Source: Chryseobacterium sp. CH25 (lineage in GTDB: Bacteria; Bacteroidota; Bacteroidia; Flavobacteriales; Weeksellaceae). Taken from it: a stretch of 64,000 nucleotides of DNA. The notes under the pieces are model-generated. The model was not told where the DNA came from and made no database searches. It saw nothing but the letters and a program-made list of their open reading frames with translations. Positions within the stretch are counted from its first letter, which is position 1. Each line of letters begins with the position of its first letter. Location: positions 62,001 through 126,000 of the forward strand of contig NZ_NRQT01000003.1 of the NCBI RefSeq assembly GCF_004119455.1, in the 5' to 3' direction. Positions 56,508-64,000 of the stretch are shown piece after piece. Made by a program: the position numbers and the translations under genes.

Positions 56508-57182
56508 CTAATCTTTAATTAAATATCCTGTTCCTTTAACGGTATGAATAATTTTCTGTTCAGATTCATCAATCTTGTTGCGAACGTAGGAAATGTACAC
56601 ATCCACTACATTGGTTGAACTGTCAAAATCTATTCCCCAAACGTTATGTAAAATCTGGGTTCTGCTCAGTACTTTATTTTTATTCTCCATCAGGAAAGTA
56701 AAAAGTTTATATTCTGTAGGAGAAAATTCAATCTCTTTATCGTTTTGGGTAACCTTATGAAGATCCGTATCAATCATAATATTCCCACATGAAAGATGAT
56801 TATCTTCTTTTTTATAACTCAGTTTATTTCGTCTTGTTAAGGCTTTGATCCTTGAAATCAGTTCTTCAAAATGAAATGGCTTAGATAAATAATCATCTGC
56901 CCCAAGATCCAGCATTTTAATTTTATCATCCGGACTGTTCAATGCACTTAAAACTAAGATCGGAGTATAATTTCCTTTAAATCGGATGATCTGTGTAAGC
57001 TGCATTCCATCTAATCCCGGAAGCATAATATCCATCAATATAATATCAAAATCATAGGTATGAATAATTTCTCTGGCTTTTTCACCCGAGTCTGCAAGCG
57101 TCATCGTATACCCGGCTTCAGAAAGTCCTTTCAACAGGAAGCTGCTAATTCTCTGATCGTCTTCTACCAATAAGATATTCAT
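56508..57182 (-). CDS. OmpR/PhoB-family response regulator
   Basis: A 224-residue regulator. I start it at MNILLVEDDQRISSFLLKGL (ATG 57182), where the receiver begins; an upstream in-frame Met adds an unrelated 42 residues. The receiver has the acidic pair in VEDD, Asp51 in ILMD as phosphoacceptor, and Lys in LSKPFHF. The winged helix-turn-helix (about 130-222) includes FSPTEYKLFTFLMENKNKVL and VVDVYISYVRNKID. It is paired with the kinase at 55145-56506 and is likely to control the Czc-like genes. Confidence 0.95.
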   Translation of the reverse strand: MNILLVEDDQRISSFLLKGLSEAGYTMTLADSGEKAREIIHTYDFDIILMDIMLPGLDGMQLTQIIRFKGNYTPILVLSALNSPDDKIKMLDLGADDYLSKPFHFEELISRIKALTRRNKLSYKKEDNHLSCGNIMIDTDLHKVTQNDKEIEFSPTEYKLFTFLMENKNKVLSRTQILHNVWGIDFDSSTNVVDVYISYVRNKIDESEQKIIHTVKGTGYLIKD

Positions 57183-57332
57183 ACTATTTCTTAAATTTCC
57201 CATAAATATAGGGATTCTGGCTGAAGAGAGGAAGCCGGGAGAAGGAAGCAAAGATTTTTCAAGGTATAAAGAGAGAATTTGAAACCCCATTCGGAAATTC
57301 ATCACCAAGTATTAACTTCCAGCCTTTTTTCC

Positions 57333-57340
57333 TAATTTTG
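57333..57340 (+). promoter_or_regulatory. probable -7 element of rmuC
   Basis: TAATTTTG ends 4 bases before the rmuC ATG at 57345, so transcription would begin almost at the start codon. No clear -33 element is seen. Confidence 0.45.
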
Positions 57341-57344
57341 AAGA

Positions 57345-58838
57345 ATGGAGATGACCTATTTAATTATTGGATGTATTGTGGGTGGAGCCTTAGGAGCCAT
57401 TATTTTATATTTTGCCTTGAAATCATCTATGGTTTCAAGAAGTACTTTTGATGAGTTAAATTTCTTACATATTAAAAACAAATCTGACCTTGAAAATTCA
57501 AATACAAAAAATCAGGAACTGAACCAGAATCTCAATAAGGAAAAAGAACTCAATATACAACAACAGGATCTTCTGAACGATCTTAAAAATGAATTTGCCA
57601 AACTCTCTGCACAGCATTCTTCACTGAACAGCCAGTTCCAGGAACAAAAGCAATTAACATTAAAACAGGATTTCCAGATAGAAACTCTGATTGCTGAGAA
57701 ACAGGATTTCTTTGCTAAAAATGCAGAGCTTTCTGCCCAGAATGAAAATCTTCAAAAATTACTGGATACCCAAAAGGATGAAATCACCAAAATACAGGAA
57801 GAATCCAAACTGCAATTTGAAAATCTGGCTACAAAAATATTAGAAGAGAAAACAGAGAAGTTTACTGCTTTAAATCAAAATAACTTAAAAAATATCCTTG
57901 AACCTTTTCAGGAAAAAATCACTGATTTAAAAAACAGAGTGAATGAAGCTTATGAGAAGGAAAATAAAGAACGGTTTTCTCTTGCTGAAAAAGTAAAGGA
58001 ACTTGCCGAACTGAACCAGCAGATTTCCGAAGATGCCAAAAAGTTAACGCGAGCATTGAAGGGGGAAAGCAAAACCCAGGGTAACTGGGGAGAAATGATT
58101 CTTGAAAGCATTCTTGAAAAATCAGGACTGGTAAAAGGAAGAGAATATTTTCTAGAACATGAACTTCGTGATGAAGACAACAAAGCCCTATTTTCTGAGT
58201 TTTCCGGTAAAAAAATGCGACCGGATGCCGTTGTAAAATATCCCGATGAAAGAAATGTGATTATCGACTCTAAAGTTTCTCTTACTGCTTTCACAGAATT
58301 AGTGGATGAAACAGATCAGGATGTGTATAACATGAAACTTAATCAACATTTAAGTTCCATCAAAAATCACATTATGCAGCTTAGCCAGAAAGCGTATGAT
58401 GACTATGGAAAATCATTAGATTTTGTAATGATGTTCATCCCTAGTGAACCGGCTTATATTGCTGCTATGCAGGCAGATCAAAATCTTTGGAACTATGCCT
58501 ACGAAAGGAGAATTTTACTTTTGAATCCAAGTAATCTTATCACTTCTTTAAAACTGATTGCCGACCTCTGGAAACGTGAATACCAGAACAAAAATGCTCT
58601 GGAAATTGCAGATAGAGGAGCCAGATTATATGATAAGTTTGTAGGTTTTGTGGATAACCTTGAAAAAGTAGGGCGCAATCTCGATCTTGCTAAAAACGTT
58701 TATAATGATGCCTACAAACAACTTTACACAGGTAATGATAACCTGGTGATCCAGACTCAGAAACTGAAATCATTGGGGATTAAAAATAAAAAGGATCTTC
58801 CTCAGAGCCTTATTGACAACGGTAATCTGATAGAATAA
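57345..58838 (+). CDS. rmuC: DNA recombination protein RmuC
   Basis: RmuC proteins limit rearrangements at inverted repeats and have a nuclease-like fold. The 497-residue chain has an N-terminal membrane helix (about 3-24), a long coiled coil (about 40-205; rich in Lys/Glu/Gln) and the conserved RmuC domain: GESKTQGNWGEMILESILEK, EHELRDEDN, VIIDSKVSLTAFTEL, and MFIPSEPAYIAAMQAD. The ATG chosen follows a TAATTTTG element by 4 bases. It reads with the small membrane protein gene 12 bases downstream. Confidence 0.95.
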   Translation: MEMTYLIIGCIVGGALGAIILYFALKSSMVSRSTFDELNFLHIKNKSDLENSNTKNQELNQNLNKEKELNIQQQDLLNDLKNEFAKLSAQHSSLNSQFQEQKQLTLKQDFQIETLIAEKQDFFAKNAELSAQNENLQKLLDTQKDEITKIQEESKLQFENLATKILEEKTEKFTALNQNNLKNILEPFQEKITDLKNRVNEAYEKENKERFSLAEKVKELAELNQQISEDAKKLTRALKGESKTQGNWGEMILESILEKSGLVKGREYFLEHELRDEDNKALFSEFSGKKMRPDAVVKYPDERNVIIDSKVSLTAFTELVDETDQDVYNMKLNQHLSSIKNHIMQLSQKAYDDYGKSLDFVMMFIPSEPAYIAAMQADQNLWNYAYERRILLLNPSNLITSLKLIADLWKREYQNKNALEIADRGARLYDKFVGFVDNLEKVGRNLDLAKNVYNDAYKQLYTGNDNLVIQTQKLKSLGIKNKKDLPQSLIDNGNLIE

Positions 58839-58850
58839 AACCTAAACACC

Positions 58851-59267
58851 ATGAAAAAATCAAATCTCATCCTATTAATATGTCTTATTCTTTATCTTGC
58901 ATCACTTCCTTTCACAGCAGTATATGCAAAGGGGCATGAAATGAGCGGACTAGCCTGCGCTCTGTTAGGCTGGGCAGAAATGAAAGGCGGCGGAATAGCA
59001 TGGATGGCTAACCCACTACTATTTATTGGAGCATTTTTTCTATTATTAAAACAGGTAAAAATATCAGCAGTCATTAGCCTTATTGCCTTTGGCCTTACTT
59101 TCTGCTATTTATCTGTGGATGAAATTACCGTGAATGAAGCAGGACATCAATTTCCCATAACAGGATATGGTCCGGGGTATTTTCTTTGGATAGCAAGCTG
59201 CTTTACTTTATTATTGGGAAATATCATTTTAATAAAAACACCGGATCAAATTCAGAATCAACATTAA
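58851..59267 (+). CDS. hypothetical membrane protein, 138 aa
   Basis: A small protein with a signal-like first helix (LILLICLILYLASLPFTAVY) and three more hydrophobic segments (about 45-65, 70-88, 108-128), so probably four helices in the inner membrane. The loop after helix 1 has GHEMSGLACALLGWAEMKGG. No family is recognised. It follows rmuC by 12 bases and may be read with it. A terminator follows directly. Confidence 0.72.
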   Translation: MKKSNLILLICLILYLASLPFTAVYAKGHEMSGLACALLGWAEMKGGGIAWMANPLLFIGAFFLLLKQVKISAVISLIAFGLTFCYLSVDEITVNEAGHQFPITGYGPGYFLWIASCFTLLLGNIILIKTPDQIQNQH

Positions 59268-59278
59268 TGCTAAAAAAA

Positions 59279-59307
59279 TGCGGCAACCTTTATTTCAGAT
59301 TGCCGCA
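59279..59307. terminator. bidirectional terminator
   Basis: TGCGGCAA and TTGCCGCA arms flank a 13-base loop, with seven T's on the minus-strand side, between the convergent membrane protein and T9SS-tail genes. Confidence 0.82.
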
Positions 59308-59313
59308 TCAATT

Positions 59314-60069
59314 TTATTTTCTGATGAATTGAACGGAATTTCCGTTTTCAAGTTTCAGAAAATAGACACCTGAAACAAAATGATGAGTATTAATTTTTTC
59401 ACCTTCTGAAATTTTTCCTTCAGTGATATAGTTTCCTACTGAATTATAGACCGTATATTTTTGAGTCTTACCTAAACCTGCAACCTGAATAAAATCAACA
59501 GCAGGATTCGGATATACAGAAAGTTCATTTTGTTTAATTTTCACTTCCTGAGTTGCCAATGTTCCAGAAAAACTAATATTGCTACTGAAATTCTGGGTAA
59601 CCTGCCCACTTCCTTCAGCTGTTCTCCATTGTATTGTATATGTTCCGGAATTTGTAGGATTCTTGATCATTCCAGAAATGACAACCTGAATCTGGGCTCC
59701 GGCAGGAATGACAACACCACTAGTTGCTCCACTTACGGATAGCTGTACACCATTACTCCAGCTTCCACCTACTGTTCCAAATGAAGCAGAACATGGATAG
59801 GATACTCCATTTACTTTAAAAGTAACATAGGACTGTAAATTCTTTCCCCCTGATACAACAGGAGAAATTGCCGGAAATCCTGCTGGTAATGAAAAGTAAA
59901 ACACATTAGGTGTTACAGTACCCGTTCCAATAGCCCCGGATGTTACATATTCAAATGTATAAACAGCAGGTTGCCCCGTTCCGCTATTACTCACCTTTAC
60001 GGTCTGTGCTTTAGATAGCGAAAGCCCAAATAGCAGGTTAATCATTACAACATAGAAAAATTTCTTCAT
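59314..60069 (-). CDS. T9SS-tailed exported protein
   Basis: A 251-residue exported protein: signal peptide (MKKFFYVVMINLLFGLSLSK, then AQ), a beta-rich central part (about 22-170; TVKVSNSGTGQPAVYTFEYV, VVIPAGAQIQVVISGMI) that resembles a fibronectin/Ig-like sandwich, and a type A T9SS sorting domain from about 180 (ELSVYPNPAVDFIQVAGLGK to VQFIRK). It should therefore be anchored on or released from the cell surface by the type IX system. There is no enzyme motif. A surface structural or adhesive role is a guess. Confidence 0.82.
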   Translation of the reverse strand: MKKFFYVVMINLLFGLSLSKAQTVKVSNSGTGQPAVYTFEYVTSGAIGTGTVTPNVFYFSLPAGFPAISPVVSGGKNLQSYVTFKVNGVSYPCSASFGTVGGSWSNGVQLSVSGATSGVVIPAGAQIQVVISGMIKNPTNSGTYTIQWRTAEGSGQVTQNFSSNISFSGTLATQEVKIKQNELSVYPNPAVDFIQVAGLGKTQKYTVYNSVGNYITEGKISEGEKINTHHFVSGVYFLKLENGNSVQFIRK

Positions 60070-60519
60070 AAATTCTTTTTTTAAAAGTTTTTTTGATAAT
60101 AAAAGGCTATTAGTTTTTAATTATTTTTTTTCATCATTCTGTTTTTATTTAGCTGGAGCAATACCATAATATTGCTCTTCTTAAAATCATCAATGTGCTT
60201 ATTAGAATCAATTCAGTTTTTACGAGTTATTATCTACAAACCCGCTCTATCATTAATCTTTTTGCAAAATTAAATTTTATACAAAATCATAAAACTGAGA
60301 GTAAAGTCATATTGAAAAAATGATTGAAACAGACGCACCACACTGAATAACAATTATTTAACATAATCATTTTATAAATATGATTAATGAGGATTTTTTA
60401 GAGGATTTTAAAAATAGTTTCAACAATAATTTAAATCGAATATTTACATTGTATAAAAAAAATTTAGAGGCTATATTTGCTTACTCTAAATAATGAATAA
60501 AAGCTGAAGGCCTGCTGCG
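60070..60519. other. intergenic region with hairpin and promoter
   Basis: A 450-base AT-rich gap between divergent genes. It holds an inverted repeat GAGCAAT/ATTGCTC at about 60157-60178 and, near its right end, a promoter for the AraC-type gene: ATTG at 60448-60451, a 20-base spacer and TATATTTG at 60472-60479. No gene is supported in it. Confidence 0.6.
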
Positions 60520-61572
60520 ATGAGAATTACTCAATATTACAACAACAGAATACATTCATTAAAAAAACAGCTTATTGAATTTTATTTAGTTATCCTGGCT
60601 ATCTTCCACGCTGTTTCTATTTACATCTACCTGTTTTGGTTAAAAAACACTTTTCCGCTCTATTATTTCGCAGGTGCATTAGTCTTTTATATTTATTCAT
60701 ATATACTGATCCGAAGAAATTTTAATATATCCAGGATTGTGAATGCCTATCTTCATTTCAGTTCTCTATATATTTCTGTTATTATCTTAAACTTTATTGA
60801 TGATTCTCTTGTAGGATTTATCTGGTTGTTTCCCATGCCAGTATGTGCCTATGTTTTTTTAAAAAGAAAGATGGTTGTGTATTATATGTTTTACACCATG
60901 ATATTGATGCTGCTCATTATGATATATGCTAAATATTTTAACCATCATTTTTATGATTATGACAAAAAATTTCTCCGTCCTACCAATGCTGCAACGATAC
61001 TGGCTAACTTTTCTCTAGTGTGTTTATTTATATATTACAAAATAAAAATCAGCAACTTAGAAACGAAAGCTCTTAAATACACTATTAAAATCAAAATGAA
61101 AGAAAAGCATCTGTACAAACCGAATTTTCTTTCAAAAGAGCCACATTATCTGATAGAATTATCTGATAAAAACAAAAATGACTTAATCATAGATCATCGT
61201 AAGTTAGAAATCCTGTTTTTTGAGTTGGATAAGTATATGAAACACAATAACTACTTCACGAATCCTTCTATTAAAATTTCTGGTTTATGTTCAGAATTAA
61301 AAACCAATATAAACTACCTGTCCAGAGCTATAGATTATAAAGGATACAAAAATTTCAACCAATACCTCAATTCACTAAGAATTAAACATGTAAAAGATCT
61401 CATTAAAAAATCAGATTTAACGAAGGTTACCTTAATGTACATTTACACAGGAGCTGGTTTCACAAGTCAGGCAACCTTCAACAGGGTATTTAAACAGCTT
61501 GAGGGCATTACCCCCAGTGAATATATTGCCAACCAGCTGCTTACCGACCAAAAAATACTTGCTGAGCCCTAG
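60520..61572 (+). CDS. membrane-anchored AraC-family transcription regulator
   Basis: A 350-residue protein. Residues 20-190 hold about six membrane helices with short loops (LIEFYLVILAIFHAVSIYIY, FAGALVFYIYSYILI); after a charged linker, an AraC-type double helix-turn-helix domain fills the last ~100 residues (INYLSRAIDYKGYKNFNQYL, IYTGAGFTSQATFNRVFKQL, EGITPSEYI). This type is common in Bacteroidota. Regulation from the membrane implies it senses an envelope or extracellular cue. A promoter lies 41 bases upstream. It is followed by a second membrane-anchored regulator on the same strand. Confidence 0.88.
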   Translation: MRITQYYNNRIHSLKKQLIEFYLVILAIFHAVSIYIYLFWLKNTFPLYYFAGALVFYIYSYILIRRNFNISRIVNAYLHFSSLYISVIILNFIDDSLVGFIWLFPMPVCAYVFLKRKMVVYYMFYTMILMLLIMIYAKYFNHHFYDYDKKFLRPTNAATILANFSLVCLFIYYKIKISNLETKALKYTIKIKMKEKHLYKPNFLSKEPHYLIELSDKNKNDLIIDHRKLEILFFELDKYMKHNNYFTNPSIKISGLCSELKTNINYLSRAIDYKGYKNFNQYLNSLRIKHVKDLIKKSDLTKVTLMYIYTGAGFTSQATFNRVFKQLEGITPSEYIANQLLTDQKILAEP

Positions 61573-61635
61573 CATAATCAATCACTTTTATATAATTTTA
61601 CAAAAGCTGATATAAAAATCTTCAGGTACAGTGAG

Positions 61636-62484
61636 ATGAAATATCTACCTTCATTAAAATTGAATTCTTACCCCAGGTCGGAATCATTTGCAGAAATTTT
61701 GATCTCTTCCTTTGGAGCGGGGATTACAGTATATCTTTTTCTGATTATTTTCCAACCTTTTGGTACGGAAAACTTCCATCATCCTTACAAATACCTCATT
61801 CTTTTTCCTTACACTATTATCTTTGGAGCTTCTTTTTTCGTTTCGGATCTTTGTACTTTCCGTTTCAAAACCTGGAATACAGGATCTGAACTTTTAAAAA
61901 TATTGATCATCTTACTTCTGGGATCTGTTTTTTCCTATTTCTATAATTCATTATTCATCAGCCATGTAGCACTTAGTTTTGAAAATTATGGTTATATGTT
62001 TCTGTATTCATTAGCTGTAGGCATTCCTATTTCTGCTATATACGTTTTGTCAAGATATATCTATCTGAAGAAAACTCATGAGAATGTTCCGCGGACTATT
62101 GATTCACAGCTCAATCAAAACCCTATAAGCTCAACCAGGATTGTTTTTAAAATTCAAATAAACAATACAGAGTTTTCAGTTACTGAAGATAATTTCCTCT
62201 GTGTTCAGTCTATGGAAAACTATTGTACACTCTATTATTTAGACAACAATAGAATAAACAAGCAATTATTCAGAATAAGCCTGTCTAATTTATTGATACA
62301 AATAGAAACCCATAACATCCAAAGATGTCACCGCTCCTACATTGTCAATCTTGACAAAGTAAAGAACCTGAAAGGCAATGCTCAAGGCTACAAATTGATT
62401 CTTCCAGAAATGGATTTTGACATACCGGTTTCCAGAAGTTTCATCTCTGTTATTATCCCTCGGTTACAGCAGTTTAAAAAATAA
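61636..62484 (+). CDS. membrane-anchored LytTR-family transcription regulator
   Basis: A 282-residue protein with four membrane helices (about 20-40, 53-72, 85-105, 120-140) and a C-terminal LytTR DNA-binding domain (about 175-280; FLCVQSMENYCTLYYLDNNR, IQRCHRSYIVNLDKVKNLKG, with the R-S-Y-I-V-N signature). There is no receiver domain, so signal input is likely through the membrane part. It follows the AraC-type gene by 63 bases and precedes a CPBP protease gene. Confidence 0.88.
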   Translation: MKYLPSLKLNSYPRSESFAEILISSFGAGITVYLFLIIFQPFGTENFHHPYKYLILFPYTIIFGASFFVSDLCTFRFKTWNTGSELLKILIILLLGSVFSYFYNSLFISHVALSFENYGYMFLYSLAVGIPISAIYVLSRYIYLKKTHENVPRTIDSQLNQNPISSTRIVFKIQINNTEFSVTEDNFLCVQSMENYCTLYYLDNNRINKQLFRISLSNLLIQIETHNIQRCHRSYIVNLDKVKNLKGNAQGYKLILPEMDFDIPVSRSFISVIIPRLQQFKK

Positions 62485-62574
62485 AACGTTGTCATTGGTC
62501 ACTATTTCTTGTTATTCATCACATTAAATTGATCTCCTTTTCAGAAAACTACATTTTTGCTCAAAAAAATTAAT

Positions 62575-63366
62575 ATGAGTAAAAACATTCGCTTCTTTTC
62601 GATCTTTATCTTAGGATTTATCATCTATTATTTCTTTGATCTTTTTTGCTTTAAAAACATTCAGCATTTTACAAAAAACCTGTTTCACAGTAAAGCTATA
62701 GCCCATGCAGTAGCCTATTCCATAACATTGCTCCCAATAATCATCACTCTGAAAATTCTATTTCCTAAAAAGAAAATCCTTAATCTTTTTTCTTTAGACC
62801 AATCTATTATTAAAGGCTTTTCCTTAGCTTTTATGGCAACCTTACCTATGCTAATTGGATACATTATTCATTTCAGATTAGTCAAAACAGTCAATTTTGA
62901 ATCATTATTCATCAACACCCTCTCATCTGCTTTTTTTGAAGAACTCATCTTCAGAGCTTTTCTTATCGGAACTTTATACAGATTCACAAGATTAGGCTTC
63001 CTTTCATCCATCCTGTTCGGTTCATTATTATTTGCACAGGTCCATTTATATCAGAGTCAAAACACAATAGAGCTTATTGAGATATTTGCGATTACATTTT
63101 TAGGTTCAATTCTTTTTGCCTGGATATATTTTGAACAGAATTTTAATGTCTGGGGAGCCATATTCCTACATTTTTTCATGAACCTGTATTGGGAGATCTT
63201 CAACGTCTCGGAAAATGTTTCCGGAAACCTCTATGGAAATGTTTATAAGTTTGTATCCGTAATTCTGATAATAGGTCTTGTTGTATACTATAAAAAGAAG
63301 AAGAAAAGTCCGTTTCAGGTTACCTGGAAGAACCTTTTTATAAAAAGCAGAGAAGTACAATCATAA
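62575..63366 (+). CDS. CPBP-family intramembrane metalloprotease
   Basis: A 263-residue membrane protein of the CPBP/CAAX-processing family (also called Abi). I start at MSKNIRFFSIFILGF (ATG 62575) over a TTG at 62557. About seven helices are seen. The catalytic motifs are present: EELIFR (EExxxR, about residue 123), a histidine in FAQVHLY, and HFFMNLYW (HxxxN). Members cleave membrane-buried substrates or process bacteriocins in some species; the substrate here is unknown. Confidence 0.9.
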   Translation: MSKNIRFFSIFILGFIIYYFFDLFCFKNIQHFTKNLFHSKAIAHAVAYSITLLPIIITLKILFPKKKILNLFSLDQSIIKGFSLAFMATLPMLIGYIIHFRLVKTVNFESLFINTLSSAFFEELIFRAFLIGTLYRFTRLGFLSSILFGSLLFAQVHLYQSQNTIELIEIFAITFLGSILFAWIYFEQNFNVWGAIFLHFFMNLYWEIFNVSENVSGNLYGNVYKFVSVILIIGLVVYYKKKKKSPFQVTWKNLFIKSREVQS

Positions 63367-63374
63367 ATTTTGCA

Positions 63375-63382
63375 TAATTTTG
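63375..63382 (+). promoter_or_regulatory. probable -7 element of the TrmH-family gene
   Basis: TAATTTTG ends 4 bases before the ATG at 63387, the same spacing as before rmuC. It lies inside an inverted repeat, ATTTTGCA and TGCAAAAT. Confidence 0.45.
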
Positions 63383-63386
63383 CAAA

Positions 63387-64000
63387 ATGTTGATAGAAAG
63401 TTTTCAAAACGAAAAAATAAAAAACGTCACTAAGCTACTTACTGACAACAGGTTCCGTAAAAAATCAAATGTTTTTGTTGTAGAAGGACAGCAGGAAAAT
63501 GCAAGAGCCATACAATATGATTTTAAGCCTGTAGAATTCTTTATCTGTGAAAATATCTTTAAGGAGCAGGTTCCGGAAGGAAGAATCCACTATGTAAGTG
63601 ATAAAGTGTATGAAAAGATCGCTTACAGAGGTAGTTCAGAAGGAATTATCGGAGTATATAAAGTAAAAGAAGCTCCTCTTTCTTCTTATGTTCCAAAAGA
63701 GAACTCTACAGTTATCATTGTTGAAGGAGTAGAAAAACCAGGTAATTTAGGCGCTATTCTTAGAAGTTGTGAGGCTTTTGGTATTGATGCTCTTATTGTT
63801 GCTGACGGAAAAACCGATTTTTATAATCCAAATGTTATCCGATCCAGTGTAGGCTGTCTTTTTGGAATGGAAGTGTATCAGGCAGAAAATGAAGAAACCT
63901 TGGAATTCCTCCAGAAAAACAAATTCAACATTTATACAACTTTGATGGATGAGACCGCTGAAGATCTTTACAAAAGAGATTTCACACAGCGTTCTGCAGT
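63387..64000 (+). CDS. TrmH/SpoU-family RNA methyltransferase, N-terminal part (cut by window edge)
   Basis: The first ~204 residues of a 2'-O-ribose RNA methyltransferase that uses S-adenosylmethionine. The N-terminal RNA-binding substrate domain reads FRKKSNVFVVEGQQENARAI; the SPOUT catalytic domain starts at about 110 with STVIIVEGVEKPGNLGAILR (motif with the conserved N and R) and SCEAFGIDALIVADGKTDFY, then NPNVIRSSVGCLFGMEVYQA. The C-terminal knot lies beyond the window. Which rRNA or tRNA it modifies cannot be told. It follows the CPBP gene by 20 bases but seems to have its own promoter. Confidence 0.93.
   Translation, partial: MLIESFQNEKIKNVTKLLTDNRFRKKSNVFVVEGQQENARAIQYDFKPVEFFICENIFKEQVPEGRIHYVSDKVYEKIAYRGSSEGIIGVYKVKEAPLSSYVPKENSTVIIVEGVEKPGNLGAILRSCEAFGIDALIVADGKTDFYNPNVIRSSVGCLFGMEVYQAENEETLEFLQKNKFNIYTTLMDETAEDLYKRDFTQRSA

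Overview
The window looks like chromosome of a Chryseobacterium-type flavobacterium (Bacteroidota, Weeksellaceae). The evidence is AT-rich DNA, promoters of the Bacteroidota form TTTG-N~19-TAnnTTTG, few Shine-Dalgarno sites, two proteins with type IX secretion (T9SS) tail domains, a TonB-dependent receptor, Bacteroidota-style ribosomal protein order, and GG-leader peptides of the kind common in Chryseobacterium. The genus is inferred from overall protein character, not from a search. No tRNA, rRNA, CRISPR array or insertion sequence was seen.

Layout. 1-642 is the 5' half of enolase. 989-4747 is a minus-strand two-component cluster: a LuxR-type response regulator, an unknown 259-aa protein ending CPPGGC, an integral membrane protein and a kinase with no sensor domain, followed by a second small operon (108 aa and 160 aa). 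The two operons share an almost identical promoter. 5092-5526 is a lipoprotein. 5645-19436 is the 28-gene S10-spc-alpha ribosomal superoperon (rplC to rplQ, with secY, infA and rpoA), read on the minus strand from a clear promoter at about 19543-19573. 19942-25496 is a glycerol regulon: a DeoR-type regulator divergent from glpD-glpK-glpF and an outer-membrane protein, with tandem operator-like repeats. 25620-29983 holds three unknown exported proteins. 30037-32283 is a T9SS-secreted metalloprotease. 32449-37025 is an iron-type region: permease, PepSY protein, lipoprotein and TonB receptor. 37354-40713 is the str operon (rpsL-rpsG-fusA-rpsJ), here about 18 kb away from rplC.

40895-49206 is mixed: a phosphodiesterase-like lipoprotein, a GT-C-like membrane protein, dps, pncB, a YCII-domain protein, two six-cysteine GG-leader peptides, a MACPF (perforin-like) lipoprotein and a DUF5995-type protein. 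49273-57182 is a CzcABC-type heavy-metal efflux operon with its own OmpR-type regulator and sensor kinase. 57345-64000 holds rmuC, a small membrane protein, a T9SS-tailed protein, two membrane-anchored transcription regulators (AraC and LytTR types), a CPBP protease and the 5' part of a TrmH-family RNA methyltransferase.

Four genes (rpoA, the PepSY gene, dps and the czcC-like gene) are each broken by what reads as one missing base in an A/T homopolymer. Because one of them is the essential rpoA, a shared sequencing or assembly error is the simplest explanation. The most biologically interesting places are the twin-promoter two-component cluster and the neighbouring GG-peptide and MACPF genes.
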